A stretch of DNA of 64,000 nt, from positions 558,001-622,000 of the forward strand of contig NZMW01000001.1 of the NCBI GenBank assembly GCA_002694685.1, read 5' to 3'. The position numbers and the translations under genes are program-made. Below the pieces are notes generated by a model, which worked only from the letters and a program-made list of their open reading frames with translations, was not told the DNA's origin and searched no databases. The stretch is from Balneola sp. (lineage in GTDB: Bacteria > Bacteroidota > Rhodothermia > Balneolales > Balneolaceae). This document shows, piece by piece, positions 52,737-61,619 of this stretch (position 1 is its first letter; each line of letters starts with the position of its first letter).

Positions 52737-55073
52737 ATGCACTTGTTTTCTCAACGTTCCTCATCTGTAGTATTTGCTATCATATCTCTTCTTATAATTT
52801 CTTCGGGTTGCAAAATGTATTCCGAAAAAGTAACAGAAGAAGATTATAAAAGAGCTGAAAAATTTCTATCCAGTCATACCAACTCTCTGGTTTATGGTAA
52901 CATTTCCGGGGAAGAGTGGCTCGAGGACCAGCGATTAGTTTATCGCCATTCTTTGGAAGAAGGAACAGAAATTATGATTGCTCATCCCGCCGAGGGAACT
53001 GCAGAGCGAGCTTTTGATCACGAGCGCCTGGCTGATGTTCTTTCCGGAATGATGGATGAGGAAGTAACCCCTCTAGAACTCCCATTCCGAAGCTTTGAGT
53101 TTAGTGATGAAGGTTCAGCCATTACCTTCTCTTCCGCCGGTGATGATTATCGCTGTGGGTTATCAAACTACAACTGCGAAGTCACCGGGGAAACAGAACG
53201 GCCCAATTGGAATGAATCAGTTTCTCCTGATGGTAAAAAAGCCGTATTCATTGAGGACTATAACCTCTACATGCGAAATCTGGAAACCGGGCAAGTGACT
53301 CAACTAACTACCGATGGTCAGGAAGACTTTGGCTATGCAACCAATAATGCCGGCTGGGTGAAAAGAGACGGACCGGTTTTGCTGTGGTCTCCCGATTCAA
53401 AACGAATATCTACTTTTCAACAGGATGCTCGCGGTGTTGGTGAAATGTATCTGGCTTCCACAAAGGTAGGACATCCAAACTTACAGGCATGGAAATATCC
53501 CCTTCCGGGAGACAGTCTGATTTTCAGAATACACCGGGTTGTTATTAATCTTGAGCCTTCACCTCGTGTGGTCAGGCTTAGAAAAGATCCCGATCCACAG
53601 CGTTCAACAATCACTGATCATATAGCTGGTTGGGGCGGTAATTTTTTGGATAATGAATGGAGTGATGACAGCAACACGCTGGCTTTTGCTTCCGTCTCCC
53701 GGGATCATCAGGATGTTCATCTTCAAACAGCTGATCCAAATACCGGACGTGTTCGTTCTGTGCTGAAGGAAGGAACAGATACGTTTTTTGAATCCGGTAA
53801 TGATTTGATCAATTGGCATGTACTGAATGAAAGCAATGAAGTCATCTGGTTTTCTGAGCGGGATAACTGGGGACATTTATATCTGTATGACCTTCAAACC
53901 GGAAAACTAAAAAACCAAATAACCTCCGGAAATTGGGCTGTCCATCAGGTTCGGCATATAGATGAAGAGAATCGGGTTATATACTTTACCGGAGCTAACC
54001 GCGAAGAAGGCGATCCCTATTTTGAATATTTTTATCGCATCAATTTTGATGGTTCGGAACTACAGTTACTCACTCCAGAAGAGGCAAATCATGAGATAGA
54101 AATGGACGAATCAGGGAGCTATTTCGTAGATACCTATTCTACACCAACCACTCCTCCCGTTTCGGTAATCAGAGATCATAATGGTGAAGAACTTGTCAAT
54201 CTTGCTACCGCCGACATCTCCAAATTGCAGGCAAATGGTTGGGTGCCTCCTGTTCCCTTTTCCGTGAAGGCACGTGATGGCGAGACTGATTTATATGGAT
54301 TGATGTATAAGCCTTCGAACTTCAGCTCCTCCAGCTCTTACCCCGTATTGAATTACCTATATCCGGGCCCCCAATCTGGCAGCGTTGGCAGCCGTTCTTT
54401 CCGCGCCTCCAGATCTGATAAACAAGCACTGGCAGAACTTGGCTTTATCGTGGTTGAAGTTGATGCTATGGGCACACCGGGACGATCTAAGTCATTTCAT
54501 GAGTTTTACTACGGCAACATGGGCGACAACGGTCTTCCCGACCAAATCACCACCATCAAACAGCTTGGCGAACGCCACTCCTGGATGGATATAGACCGAG
54601 TTGGAATTTTTGGTCACTCCGGCGGTGGCTTTGCTTCTACCCGTGCACTTTTTGCTTATCCTGAATTTTATGATGTGGCTGTATCGGGTGCAGGAAATCA
54701 CGATAACAGAAACTATGCTGACCCTTGGGGAGAGAAATGGCAGGGATTACTGAAAGCCACCAACATAGACGGCGCTACAGACGATCAATCCACCAACTAC
54801 GACAACCAAGCCAACCAACTAGTGGCAGATAGCTTACAAGGCAAGCTGCTTATCACGCATGGCACTTTGGACACCAACGTCCCTCCTTACAACACGCTGT
54901 TAGTTGTGAATGCTCTTATTGAAGCCAATAAAGATTTTGATATGATTATGTTTCCTAATCGCGGGCATGGTTATTATGGTGAAGATTACATGATGCGGAA
55001 GCGATGGGATTACTTTGTGGAGCATCTAAAAGGAGTGGAACCGCCTAAGGAATTTGAATTTGGGGTTGATTAG
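52737..55073 (+). CDS. S9-family (DPP4-like) serine peptidase, lipoprotein
   Basis: A 778-residue enzyme. The N-terminal signal ends in a lipobox (LLIISSGC, Cys at 25). Residues about 70-520 are the eight-bladed propeller (WNESVSPDGKKAVFIEDYN and LLWSPDSKRISTFQQDAR), the rest an alpha/beta hydrolase domain. The catalytic Ser lies in GIFGHSGGGFAS (GxSxGG), Asp in HGTLDTNVP and His in NRGHGYYGEDY. DPP4-type enzymes release Xaa-Pro dipeptides; the propeller's Glu pair for the N-terminus cannot be assigned here. Likely on the outer membrane or periplasmic. Monocistronic; seven 7-bp repeats follow the stop. Confidence 0.9.
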   Translation: MHLFSQRSSSVVFAIISLLIISSGCKMYSEKVTEEDYKRAEKFLSSHTNSLVYGNISGEEWLEDQRLVYRHSLEEGTEIMIAHPAEGTAERAFDHERLADVLSGMMDEEVTPLELPFRSFEFSDEGSAITFSSAGDDYRCGLSNYNCEVTGETERPNWNESVSPDGKKAVFIEDYNLYMRNLETGQVTQLTTDGQEDFGYATNNAGWVKRDGPVLLWSPDSKRISTFQQDARGVGEMYLASTKVGHPNLQAWKYPLPGDSLIFRIHRVVINLEPSPRVVRLRKDPDPQRSTITDHIAGWGGNFLDNEWSDDSNTLAFASVSRDHQDVHLQTADPNTGRVRSVLKEGTDTFFESGNDLINWHVLNESNEVIWFSERDNWGHLYLYDLQTGKLKNQITSGNWAVHQVRHIDEENRVIYFTGANREEGDPYFEYFYRINFDGSELQLLTPEEANHEIEMDESGSYFVDTYSTPTTPPVSVIRDHNGEELVNLATADISKLQANGWVPPVPFSVKARDGETDLYGLMYKPSNFSSSSSYPVLNYLYPGPQSGSVGSRSFRASRSDKQALAELGFIVVEVDAMGTPGRSKSFHEFYYGNMGDNGLPDQITTIKQLGERHSWMDIDRVGIFGHSGGGFASTRALFAYPEFYDVAVSGAGNHDNRNYADPWGEKWQGLLKATNIDGATDDQSTNYDNQANQLVADSLQGKLLITHGTLDTNVPPYNTLLVVNALIEANKDFDMIMFPNRGHGYYGEDYMMRKRWDYFVEHLKGVEPPKEFEFGVD

Positions 55074-55122
55074 TTTTGAGTATTGAGTATTGAGTATTGA
55101 GTAATGAGATTTGAGTTCTGAG
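55074..55122 (+). repeat. Tandem heptamer repeat (TATTGAG type)
   Basis: Seven consecutive 7-bp units ending in TGAG start directly at the S9 peptidase stop: TTTTGAG, then TATTGAG three times, TAATGAG, ATTTGAG and TTCTGAG. It is the only tandem heptamer array I see. Intergenic, 8 nt before the next ATG. Possibly a slippage-prone or mobile short repeat. Confidence 0.9.
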
Positions 55123-55130
55123 TTATATTT

Positions 55131-55544
55131 ATGCATGAAATTGAACATAGCGGGGTTAAAGAAAAATTCAGCGGTTATCCGGATCATATTAGGCCGAAGA
55201 TGGATCGGCTTCGGGAACTTATTTATGAAGTGGCTGACCAAACCGAAGGTGTGGGTGAGCTCGAAGAAACCCTGAAGTGGAGCGAGCCGGCTTATCTAAC
55301 CAAACGTCCTAAAAGTGGAACCACCGTTCGTATTGACTGGAAAGAGAAAAATCCTGAACAGATTGGAGTGTACGTAAGCTGCAATACATCGCTTATTGAA
55401 AGCTACCGAACGATGTTTCGTGATGAACTGAATTTTGAAGGTAACCGAGCTATACTTTTACCTGCAGATGCCCCACTCCCAGAGAAGGAGCTCAGAATTT
55501 GTTTACAAATGGCACTTCGGTATCATTTGGATAAGAAAAAGTAA
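55131..55544 (+). CDS. DUF1801-family protein
   Basis: A 137-residue cytosolic protein of the DUF1801 (YdhG-like) fold. IRPKMDRLRELIYEVADQTEG is the opening helix pair, then ETLKWSEPAYLTKRPKSGTTVRIDWKEKN, where the WxxPxY motif is the family hallmark, and VYVSCNTSLIESYRTMF. The function of the family is not known; other members stand next to DUF1801 genes as here (55882-56463). The heptamer repeat array ends 8 nt ahead of its ATG. Confidence 0.82.
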   Translation: MHEIEHSGVKEKFSGYPDHIRPKMDRLRELIYEVADQTEGVGELEETLKWSEPAYLTKRPKSGTTVRIDWKEKNPEQIGVYVSCNTSLIESYRTMFRDELNFEGNRAILLPADAPLPEKELRICLQMALRYHLDKKK

Positions 55545-55636
55545 AAACTTTAATTCCGATCGGTAATGAATTAGACACTTATTTAGTCTTATAAATTTTA
55601 TCTATCAGAATCCATCTCCTAAATTTAATTTCCATT

Positions 55637-55825
55637 ATGAGTCGAAACTCAAAGGGTAAAAAAAATTATACCAATATTGGTATTGCGTTAGGCATTTCAA
55701 TTGGAGTTGCTCTTGGGGTAGTTCTCGATAATTTAGGTCTTTGGCTGGGACTTGGTATAGCGATTGGAATTGGAGTTGGAACTGCTTTGGATGCTTCTAA
55801 CAAAGAAAAGGTGAGTAAGAACTAG
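55637..55825 (+). CDS. Small glycine-zipper-like membrane protein, 62 residues
   Basis: Not assigned to a named family. A charged N-terminus (SRNSKGKKNYTN) leads into two Gly/Ile/Leu-rich segments (IGIALGISIGVALGVVL, LGLWLGLGIAIGIGVGTAL) with G every second to fourth residue, as in glycine-zipper membrane helices, followed by a polar end. Likely a two-helix inner-membrane peptide. Similar small proteins accompany many Bacteroidota genes. Distinct transcription unit; ATG is preceded by a long AT-rich stretch with no clear SD. Confidence 0.7.
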   Translation: MSRNSKGKKNYTNIGIALGISIGVALGVVLDNLGLWLGLGIAIGIGVGTALDASNKEKVSKN

Positions 55826-55881
55826 GTGATTTACTATTTTTTAGGCATTAGTTAGAAAGGAAAACCCACTCAACAATTGTC

Positions 55882-56463
55882 ATGAATCCACAAGTTGATG
55901 AATTTTTAGACAAGGCCAAAAACTGGCCAAAAGAACTCCGCCAGCTCAGGCAGTATCTTCTGGAATCTGACCTTACTGAGGAGATTAAATGGTATCAGCC
56001 TTGCTATACCTACGAAGGAGCAAATGTTATTATTCTAAGTGCCTTTAAAGACTACTGTGCCCTTTCCTTCTTTAAGGGAGTATTGATAGAAGACCCTGAG
56101 AATAATCTCATTCAACCTACAAAAAACATGCAGGCAGGGAGACATCTGCGTTTTACTGATCTGCAGGAAATTATTGACCAAGAATCACTAATAAGAGAGT
56201 ACATACAAAGGGCTATAGACGTAGAGAAAGCCGGTTTGACTGTAGAGTATAAAAAAACCTCAGAATTTGATATGCCGGTAGAGTTACAAGAAAAGCTGCA
56301 TGAAGACCCTGATTTCAATAAAGCTTTTAATGCCCTCACACCAGGACGCCAACGCGGTTACATTCTCCACTTTTCGGGAGCCAAACAATCTAAAACCCGG
56401 ATAGATAGAATTGAACGATGCACCCCTAAGATCTTTGCCGGAAAAGGATTCAATGAACGATAA
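55882..56463 (+). CDS. YdeI/OmdA-type DUF1801 protein
   Basis: A 193-residue protein with two parts. The N-terminal DUF1801 domain shows LDKAKNWPKELRQLRQYLLE and EEIKWYQPCYTYEGANVIIL (WxxPxY). The C-terminal YdeI/OmdA module shows ELQEKLHEDPDFNKAFNAL and TPGRQRGYILHFSGAKQSKTR, then a characteristic RxxRIE-type end. B. subtilis YdeI is proposed to be a stress protein; the molecular function remains open. Same strand as the neighbours; the next gene starts 27 nt later. Confidence 0.85.
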   Translation: MNPQVDEFLDKAKNWPKELRQLRQYLLESDLTEEIKWYQPCYTYEGANVIILSAFKDYCALSFFKGVLIEDPENNLIQPTKNMQAGRHLRFTDLQEIIDQESLIREYIQRAIDVEKAGLTVEYKKTSEFDMPVELQEKLHEDPDFNKAFNALTPGRQRGYILHFSGAKQSKTRIDRIERCTPKIFAGKGFNER

Positions 56464-56490
56464 ATTATCATCGAGAAAGCAAGCAATAGA

Positions 56491-57126
56491 ATGAACCCTG
56501 ATTTTTGGCATCAAAAATGGAAAAACAATCAAATTGGTTTTCATAATCCCATTCCCCATCCTCTCTTGATTCAGTATGCTGATAAGCTTTCTCTGGATAA
56601 AGGTCAGCGAATCTTTCTTCCTCTTTGTGGAAAAACTCTGGATATCGGGTGGCTACTTTCTGAGGGATATCGAGTTGCCGGAGTTGAACTAAATGAAATG
56701 GCCGTTCTGCAATTGTTTGAAGAATTAGAGCTGGAACCAAACATCAAAATTGATGATAAACTTAAACACTACACAGCCAATAATATCGATATCTTTGTTG
56801 GTGATGTTTTTGATTTAACAAAAGAAATGCTCGGTGAGATTGATGCTATTTATGATCGCGCTGCATTGGTAGCCCTTCCCTATGAAATGCGCAAACAATA
56901 CTCGGTTCACTTACTGAATATCACTCATAAAGCTCCACAACTTATTCTATCCTTCGAATATGATCAGGAGCTTGCTAGTGGTCCGCCCTTTTCTATTTCG
57001 GAAGATGAGATTCATGAGCACTACAGCAACAGCTATAAGGTGAATCATTTGACTACTAAACATCTGCCTTCTTTTTTGGGTGGAATCTCCGCAAAAGAAC
57101 ATGTTTGGCTACTAAACCGGAATTAG
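56491..57126 (+). CDS. Thiopurine S-methyltransferase-like protein
   Basis: A 211-residue SAM-dependent methyltransferase of the TPMT family, which in bacteria acts on thiopurines, selenium or tellurium compounds. Landmark stretches are DFWHQKWKNNQIGFHNPIPH, FLPLCGKTLDIGWLLSEGY (SAM site), VAGVELNEMAVLQLFEE and IFVGDVFDLTKE plus YDRAALVALPYEMR. Length is normal. Its stop overlaps the next frame, but the real start of the acetyltransferase at 57138 is 11 nt later. Confidence 0.9.
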   Translation: MNPDFWHQKWKNNQIGFHNPIPHPLLIQYADKLSLDKGQRIFLPLCGKTLDIGWLLSEGYRVAGVELNEMAVLQLFEELELEPNIKIDDKLKHYTANNIDIFVGDVFDLTKEMLGEIDAIYDRAALVALPYEMRKQYSVHLLNITHKAPQLILSFEYDQELASGPPFSISEDEIHEHYSNSYKVNHLTTKHLPSFLGGISAKEHVWLLNRN

Positions 57127-57137
57127 CTCTTCTATTT

Positions 57138-57623
57138 ATGATACGTCCTGTCCAAGACACTGATCTCTCTTCTATCATAGATATTTATAACTACTACATC
57201 CGCGAGACTACGGTCTCTTTCGAAGAACAGGAAATCAGCGAAAAAGAACTTGATCATCGAATTCATAAGGTTAAATCGGAGGGGCTTCCATGGCTAGTGG
57301 CAGAAAAAGGTCGCAAGCTCATCGGGTATGCCTACGCAACCAAATGGAAAGAGCGTTCTGCTTATCGCTATTCTGTAGAGATTTCCGTTTATATAGATCA
57401 ATCTTCACAAGGCCAAGGCTGGGGCACCAAATTGTATCAAGCGTTATTTACAGAGCTTCAAAAACTTGATATACATCTTGTTATCGGTGGAATCACGCTT
57501 CCGAATAACGCCAGTATTGCGTTGCATGAGAAGTTTGGGATGGAAAAAGTCGCACACTTTAAGGAAGTGGGATTCAAATTTGGAGAATGGCGGGATGTCG
57601 GATATTGGCAAATGAAGCTATAA
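57138..57623 (+). CDS. GNAT N-acetyltransferase, phosphinothricin-acetyltransferase-like
   Basis: A 161-residue GNAT enzyme. The opening MIRPVQDTDLSSIIDIYNYY and TVSFEEQEISEKELDHRI match the PAT/BAR subgroup; the acetyl-CoA loop is SSQGQGWGTKLYQALF (Q/RxxGxG/A). NNASIALHEKFGMEKVAHF is the usual C-terminal element. Substrate may be phosphinothricin, methionine sulfone or another amino acid. The start at 57138 (MIRPV) is preferred over 57105, which lies in the TPMT gene. Confidence 0.85.
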   Translation: MIRPVQDTDLSSIIDIYNYYIRETTVSFEEQEISEKELDHRIHKVKSEGLPWLVAEKGRKLIGYAYATKWKERSAYRYSVEISVYIDQSSQGQGWGTKLYQALFTELQKLDIHLVIGGITLPNNASIALHEKFGMEKVAHFKEVGFKFGEWRDVGYWQMKL

Positions 57624-57685
57624 ATTACCCTCTTGTTTATAATTCAATAATTACGCTAATTCAGCTAAACAACCTAATTACAAAA

Positions 57686-58030
57686 ATGGCTTACGATGAA
57701 GGTCTGGCTCATAGAATACGTGAGCAGATTTCAGAAAGAACGGATGTAGTTGAAAAGAACATGTTTGGCGGACTTTGCTTTATGGTTGCCGGACATATGG
57801 CTTTTGGCATTGTTAAAAATCAGCTAATGGCTCGAGTTGGCCCAAATCAATATGAAGCATGTTTATCAAAACCTCATGCTAAAGAAATGGATTTTACCGG
57901 AAAAGCTATGAAGGGTATGATTTATGTCTCTCCTGATGGATTAAGTGACGACTCCGATTTAAAAAATTGGCTTGATACTTGTCTTAGTTTCATTGCCTCG
58001 CTTCCTCCTAAACAATATGAAGATCGCTGA
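57686..58030 (+). CDS. TfoX N-terminal-domain protein
   Basis: A 114-residue protein with only the TfoX_N domain. It starts MAYDEGLAHRIREQISERTD, then EKNMFGGLCFMVAGHMAFGIV, the family hallmark MFGG, and MDFTGKAMKGMIYVSP, and ends in LDTCLSFIASLPPK. TfoX in proteobacteria regulates competence; proteins with only this part are widespread and of unknown function. The start at 57686 excludes a 33-codon extension from 57587 that lies partly in the GNAT gene. Confidence 0.83.
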   Translation: MAYDEGLAHRIREQISERTDVVEKNMFGGLCFMVAGHMAFGIVKNQLMARVGPNQYEACLSKPHAKEMDFTGKAMKGMIYVSPDGLSDDSDLKNWLDTCLSFIASLPPKQYEDR

Positions 58031-58107
58031 TTTATGCAGGAAGATTACTTCCCGGAGGCTCATAAAGAAGTTTGGATACCTATTAAAGAAACGGAAATGG
58101 TCTACAC

Positions 58108-59619
58108 TTAGCTTTTTGCAGCTGCCTTGGTCTCACGTTGTGGCAATATCACCTTGAAAGTAGATCCAACCCCCGGTTCACTTTCTACTTCTACATCACC
58201 ATCCATGGCAAGGACCTGGTTCTTTGTAACAAACAGCCCTACACCCGATGAGTCTTCATGTTCATGAAAAGTAGTATGCAGGCCAAAAAGTTTTCTTCCG
58301 TGCTTATTTAGATCTATGCCTAATCCGTTATCCTCTATAGCGAACCAGATGTTCTGATTTCCTTTTTTACCAGCACTAATCTTCACAAATGGTGACTTTT
58401 CAGCATCCCGATACTTTATTGCGTTAGTGATGAGATTGTGCAAAATGCTTTCAACGTATCCCTCTATTCCATAAATAATGAAATCATTTGGAACCTGATT
58501 TTGAATTTCAATGGAATTGAGTTCTTCAAAAGTTACGATACTGTCTACACAGCTCTCTATAAGTGATCGTAGATTAAGAGGTACATAATCTTCTTCATTG
58601 AATTCGTCACCAACAGCAATTTCACTCAAGTGTACTACCGTTTCAGAAAGCTTTTTTGAGGCTAGTTTTAAATATTTGAATAATTCATCTTCAACAATAC
58701 TCGAGTTTTCCATCTCCATGAGCTCAACAAGAGAACTCACACCGCCTACTTGCGATCTAAGGTTATGAGAAATTGTATGGGCAAAATTCATCAGGCGGTC
58801 ATTTTGCTTTTCTGTTTTTTTGAGTAGCTCGTCAATCTTCATAGACGCCCTGACCCTCTCATCTATGTCCTGAAGTGTTCCAAATACTTTGGTGTAAGTG
58901 TCTGCCCGAAATTCAGGTATAATCAGAATCTCGACCCACTTCTCTGTTCCACTCTCAGTCATGATCAATGCTTCTCTTTGTTGCTCAGACTTTAGTTCTC
59001 TGGCAGTAGCGAAGGCATCTTCTACCTTAGAGCGTTCTTTTTCATTATGGAAATAGGCAATAGGACCTTTACGGTGTGGAGCATTTGATGCAGGCAGCCC
59101 TAGAATCTGCTTCATCATGTTACTAAATGTAACCTGATTCTTTTCTATGTTGATTTCCCAGTACCCAATATTCGCCGCTGTGTTACATCTCTCAAGTATC
59201 TTTTCCTTCTTTTTAACCGCTGTTATATCAGTATGTGCCCCCAGCATGCGTATGGGCGTTCCATCTTTTTCCCTCATAATCATACCGCGACAACGGATCC
59301 ATACGGTATGCCCATCAGCATGAGTATACCGGGTAATTTGGTCATATGGCCTATCAGGATATTCTATATGCTCGGCAACTTTTTGCTTGGCGACTTCAAG
59401 GTCTTCAGGATTGATGATATCCATCCAAGCGCTCGATTTATGAGGCATTTTATCCGGGTCATAACCCAGTCTTTCCCAAAAAGTATTATTCATCCATTCT
59501 TCTTCAGGGTTTGTTAAATCCCAGTACCAAAGTCCATCAAGGGACGATTCCTGAAGAAAATCAAAGATCTTATCGTCCTTCCTTACTAGATTCCGTAATT
59601 CGTTTTCGAGATAGTTCAT
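58108..59619 (-). CDS. Cytoplasmic PAS-domain sensor histidine kinase
   Basis: A 503-residue kinase without membrane segments. It has two PAS domains: the first about 15-140 (LDGLWYWDLTNPEEEWMNNTF, ITRYTHADGHTVWIRCRGMI), the second about 145-260. A coiled linker (IDELLKKTEKQNDRLMNFAH) precedes the HisKA core with the phospho-acceptor His near residue 285 (ISHNLRSQVGGVSSL). The ATPase domain has NLITNAIKYRD, IEDNGLGIDLNK and GVGLFVTKNQ. It follows 21 nt behind cheB, so it may phosphorylate the CheB receiver domain. The type IIISHNLR is typical for Bacteroidota kinases. Confidence 0.9.
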   Translation of the reverse strand: MNYLENELRNLVRKDDKIFDFLQESSLDGLWYWDLTNPEEEWMNNTFWERLGYDPDKMPHKSSAWMDIINPEDLEVAKQKVAEHIEYPDRPYDQITRYTHADGHTVWIRCRGMIMREKDGTPIRMLGAHTDITAVKKKEKILERCNTAANIGYWEINIEKNQVTFSNMMKQILGLPASNAPHRKGPIAYFHNEKERSKVEDAFATARELKSEQQREALIMTESGTEKWVEILIIPEFRADTYTKVFGTLQDIDERVRASMKIDELLKKTEKQNDRLMNFAHTISHNLRSQVGGVSSLVELMEMENSSIVEDELFKYLKLASKKLSETVVHLSEIAVGDEFNEEDYVPLNLRSLIESCVDSIVTFEELNSIEIQNQVPNDFIIYGIEGYVESILHNLITNAIKYRDAEKSPFVKISAGKKGNQNIWFAIEDNGLGIDLNKHGRKLFGLHTTFHEHEDSSGVGLFVTKNQVLAMDGDVEVESEPGVGSTFKVILPQRETKAAAKS

Positions 59620-59640
59620 TACAGTACTTCTTATATAATG

Positions 59641-60705
59641 TTAATTTAGATCTTGGCTTAAAGCAGTTTTTAATGAGCTGCTTTTTGGACTACTTACGGC
59701 TTCAATAATCTTGTCAGGAATTTCTTCCAAAGGTAATTGATTACTAACCGCACCAAGTTCATATGCTACTTTTGGCATCCCATATACTACACTTGATGTC
59801 TCATCCTGTCCAATAGTATAGGCTCCTTTTTCTCTCATCTTCAGTAAACCCTTTGCTCCATCTGAGCCCATTCCTGTCAATATTACTCCCGTTGCCATAG
59901 GTCCGAATTCTTCAGCCACTGAATTAAACAGAACATCAACACTGGGGCGGTGATAATGAATTTTCTCTCCACCAGTCACTCTTATATAGCTTTTCTCGCC
60001 CCTTTTCTGAACAACCATATGCTTGTTACCTTTTGCTATATGAACTGAACCGGGTTTTATTTCTACGTTATCAGTCGCTTCGCTTATATTTAATACAGAA
60101 TTTTTATTTAGCCTGTCTGCAAAACTTTTAGTGAAAGACTCTGGAAGGTGCTGTACAATCACAATTCCTGGTAGACCTGCAGGCAACTCATTCAGTAAAA
60201 ATTCAAGCGCCCTGGTCCCACCAGTTGAAGAACCGATAGCAATAATTTTATTGCCTGCATTACTTACCTTTGTTGAGACTTTATTAACTGTTCTGTTAAT
60301 ATTGGGTGACTGTATTCTGGCCGTTGAAGCCACACGTACGGTTTGGATCAGTCTTTTAGAAAACTCTTTGACGTCATACTCGAGTCCCGGCTTTGAAATC
60401 GTATCCAGGGCTCCCATACGAAGCGCTTTAAGAGCATAGGAACTATTCTTGGGAGTATAAGAACTGACAATGATTACCGGATAAGGATTCAGCTCCATGA
60501 TCTTAGCCAGAAAAGTCAATCCATCCATTCTGGGCATATGTAAATCCAGAGTGATGACATCCGGCTTCAAAAGCTTGATAAGGTCTTTGGCCACATAGGG
60601 ATTTTCGGCAGTCCCCACCACCTCAATTCCTGTTTCCTTATTTAGTGCATAGGAAATAAGTTTTCGGTCAATTTCTGAATCATCAACAATAAGCACTTTA
60701 ATCAT
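59641..60705 (-). CDS. cheB: CheB-type protein-glutamate methylesterase/response regulator
   Basis: A 354-residue protein. Receiver domain 1-120: VDDSEIDRKLISYAL, phospho-acceptor in DVITLDLHMPRMDG and VSSYTPKNSSYALKALRMG. The CheB methylesterase domain follows (about 160-345) with the catalytic Ser in IGSSTGGTRALEF, His in VIVQHLPESFTKSFADRLN and Asp in LTGMGSDGAKGLLKM. CheB removes methyl groups from chemoreceptor glutamates, with CheR as opposing enzyme. No CheR, CheA, receptor or flagellar gene is in the window, so it may act in a non-chemotaxis pathway together with the PAS kinase. Confidence 0.9.
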   Translation of the reverse strand: MIKVLIVDDSEIDRKLISYALNKETGIEVVGTAENPYVAKDLIKLLKPDVITLDLHMPRMDGLTFLAKIMELNPYPVIIVSSYTPKNSSYALKALRMGALDTISKPGLEYDVKEFSKRLIQTVRVASTARIQSPNINRTVNKVSTKVSNAGNKIIAIGSSTGGTRALEFLLNELPAGLPGIVIVQHLPESFTKSFADRLNKNSVLNISEATDNVEIKPGSVHIAKGNKHMVVQKRGEKSYIRVTGGEKIHYHRPSVDVLFNSVAEEFGPMATGVILTGMGSDGAKGLLKMREKGAYTIGQDETSSVVYGMPKVAYELGAVSNQLPLEEIPDKIIEAVSSPKSSSLKTALSQDLN

Positions 60706-61001
60706 AATGCTTTAACCTATTCTTACTGTATAGTTGATTTTAAAAGGCCATAGCTGTCACAACAGAACATTCATTTTTATTCAACCTGTTTGCTGAGTTA
60801 TGACTTCTTAAACCTTAGGATAATTATCGGCCTTTTAATCCAATTCTTAAGAATGAGATAGAACAAATACTTACCGAAATGAGCCTATAATTCTAAACTG
60901 CTTGTTATTTATGATTAGCTAGTTATTATTCTGGATAGCATACTTATGTGTACACCCGTTGCTGCTATAAAGTAGAGCGAGTTCTTTGTATCTTTGAGTT
61001 A
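60706..61001. other. Intergenic region between cheB and the secreted protein gene
   Basis: About 296 nt AT-rich, divergent promoters expected. It holds a partly matching copy of the regulator palindrome (core GCATACTTATGTG at 60938-60950), no gene and no terminator that I can see. Confidence 0.45.
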
Positions 61002-61379
61002 ATGAAATTGAAACTCTCCATATTTACTTTCCTTCTACTGCTTGTCTCAAGCAGTAGCTTCAATCTTTCGGCTGAGGCTGTACAAAAAACTCATTCAGCT
61101 GAAATTGAAGCCGTTTTAGGAGGTAGTGAAAATCCTTTTGGTCCGGAAAGTCAGGGGGTTCTTTTTTCTGATTCCAACACTGCCGAAAGCAGCACTCAAC
61201 TAAGAGAACATCTTCTTGAATCTAGCACAGAAGAAGAGACTCGTGAATACAGCTTCACTTATTTTCTGAATGATTCAGATTTAACGACACCCAGCTTAAG
61301 TTATCTGGGTTTTTCTGATTTGATTCATGGTAGCCAAACCATCAGAACGCTTATCTTTCCCTTCCACTCTCACTTATAG
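61002..61379 (+). CDS. Hypothetical exported protein, 125 residues
   Basis: Not recognised. The ATG at 61002 opens a signal peptide (KLSIFTFLLLLVSSSSFNLS, cleavage after AEA likely); the upstream in-frame start at 60948 adds 18 residues incompatible with it. The mature part is polar with SENPFGPESQGVLFSDSNT and a run of Glu (STEEETREYSF), and ends with hydrophobic RTLIFPFHSHL. Unlike the other exported proteins here, it has no Gln at +1. A perfect TAnnTTTG box lies only 5 nt upstream of the ATG. Confidence 0.55.
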   Translation: MKLKLSIFTFLLLLVSSSSFNLSAEAVQKTHSAEIEAVLGGSENPFGPESQGVLFSDSNTAESSTQLREHLLESSTEEETREYSFTYFLNDSDLTTPSLSYLGFSDLIHGSQTIRTLIFPFHSHL

Positions 61380-61497
61380 TCCATTTTGATTGGCTTTCCG
61401 GATTCTTCGGATGGCCCCAAAAGATACATCACCCGTTAAGTTGAGAACTTCAGTTCTGACCAAGATGGGATTCTATTTCACCAAATAATCTATCAAA

Positions 61498-61617
61498 ATG
61501 GAAATCGATCTATTTTCTGTGATCGTCGTAATTATTGCTTTCTCATTTTTCCTTGTCCCTATTGTTATTGACAAGATGAGAAACAAGAATCAGGACGAAT
61601 CACAACAAAGCAATTAA
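61498..61617 (+). CDS. Small single-pass membrane protein, 39 residues
   Basis: A short ORF with ATG at 61498 and TAA at 61615-61617. It encodes MEIDLFSVIVVIIAFSFFLV then PIVIDKMRNKNQDESQQSN: an N-terminal membrane helix and a polar, positively charged to Gln-rich tail. A strong terminator follows at 61620-61655, which fits a real short transcript. It converges with the NSS symporter gene (MetS-like small subunits are known partners of some NSS carriers, but orientation and sequence do not prove this). Confidence 0.55.
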   Translation: MEIDLFSVIVVIIAFSFFLVPIVIDKMRNKNQDESQQSN

Positions 61618-61619
61618 TT

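Noticed and set aside
58034-58111. 25-codon ORF (MQEDYFPEAHKEVW...) between the TfoX-like gene and the PAS kinase
   Set aside because: Very short, overlaps the kinase stop, no membrane or known motif; too weak to annotate.
60989-60996. TATCTTTG, a perfect TAnnTTTG element ahead of 61002
   Set aside because: It lies only 5 nt before the start codon and has no TTG at the proper upstream distance, so a promoter would make a leaderless mRNA; chance is more likely.
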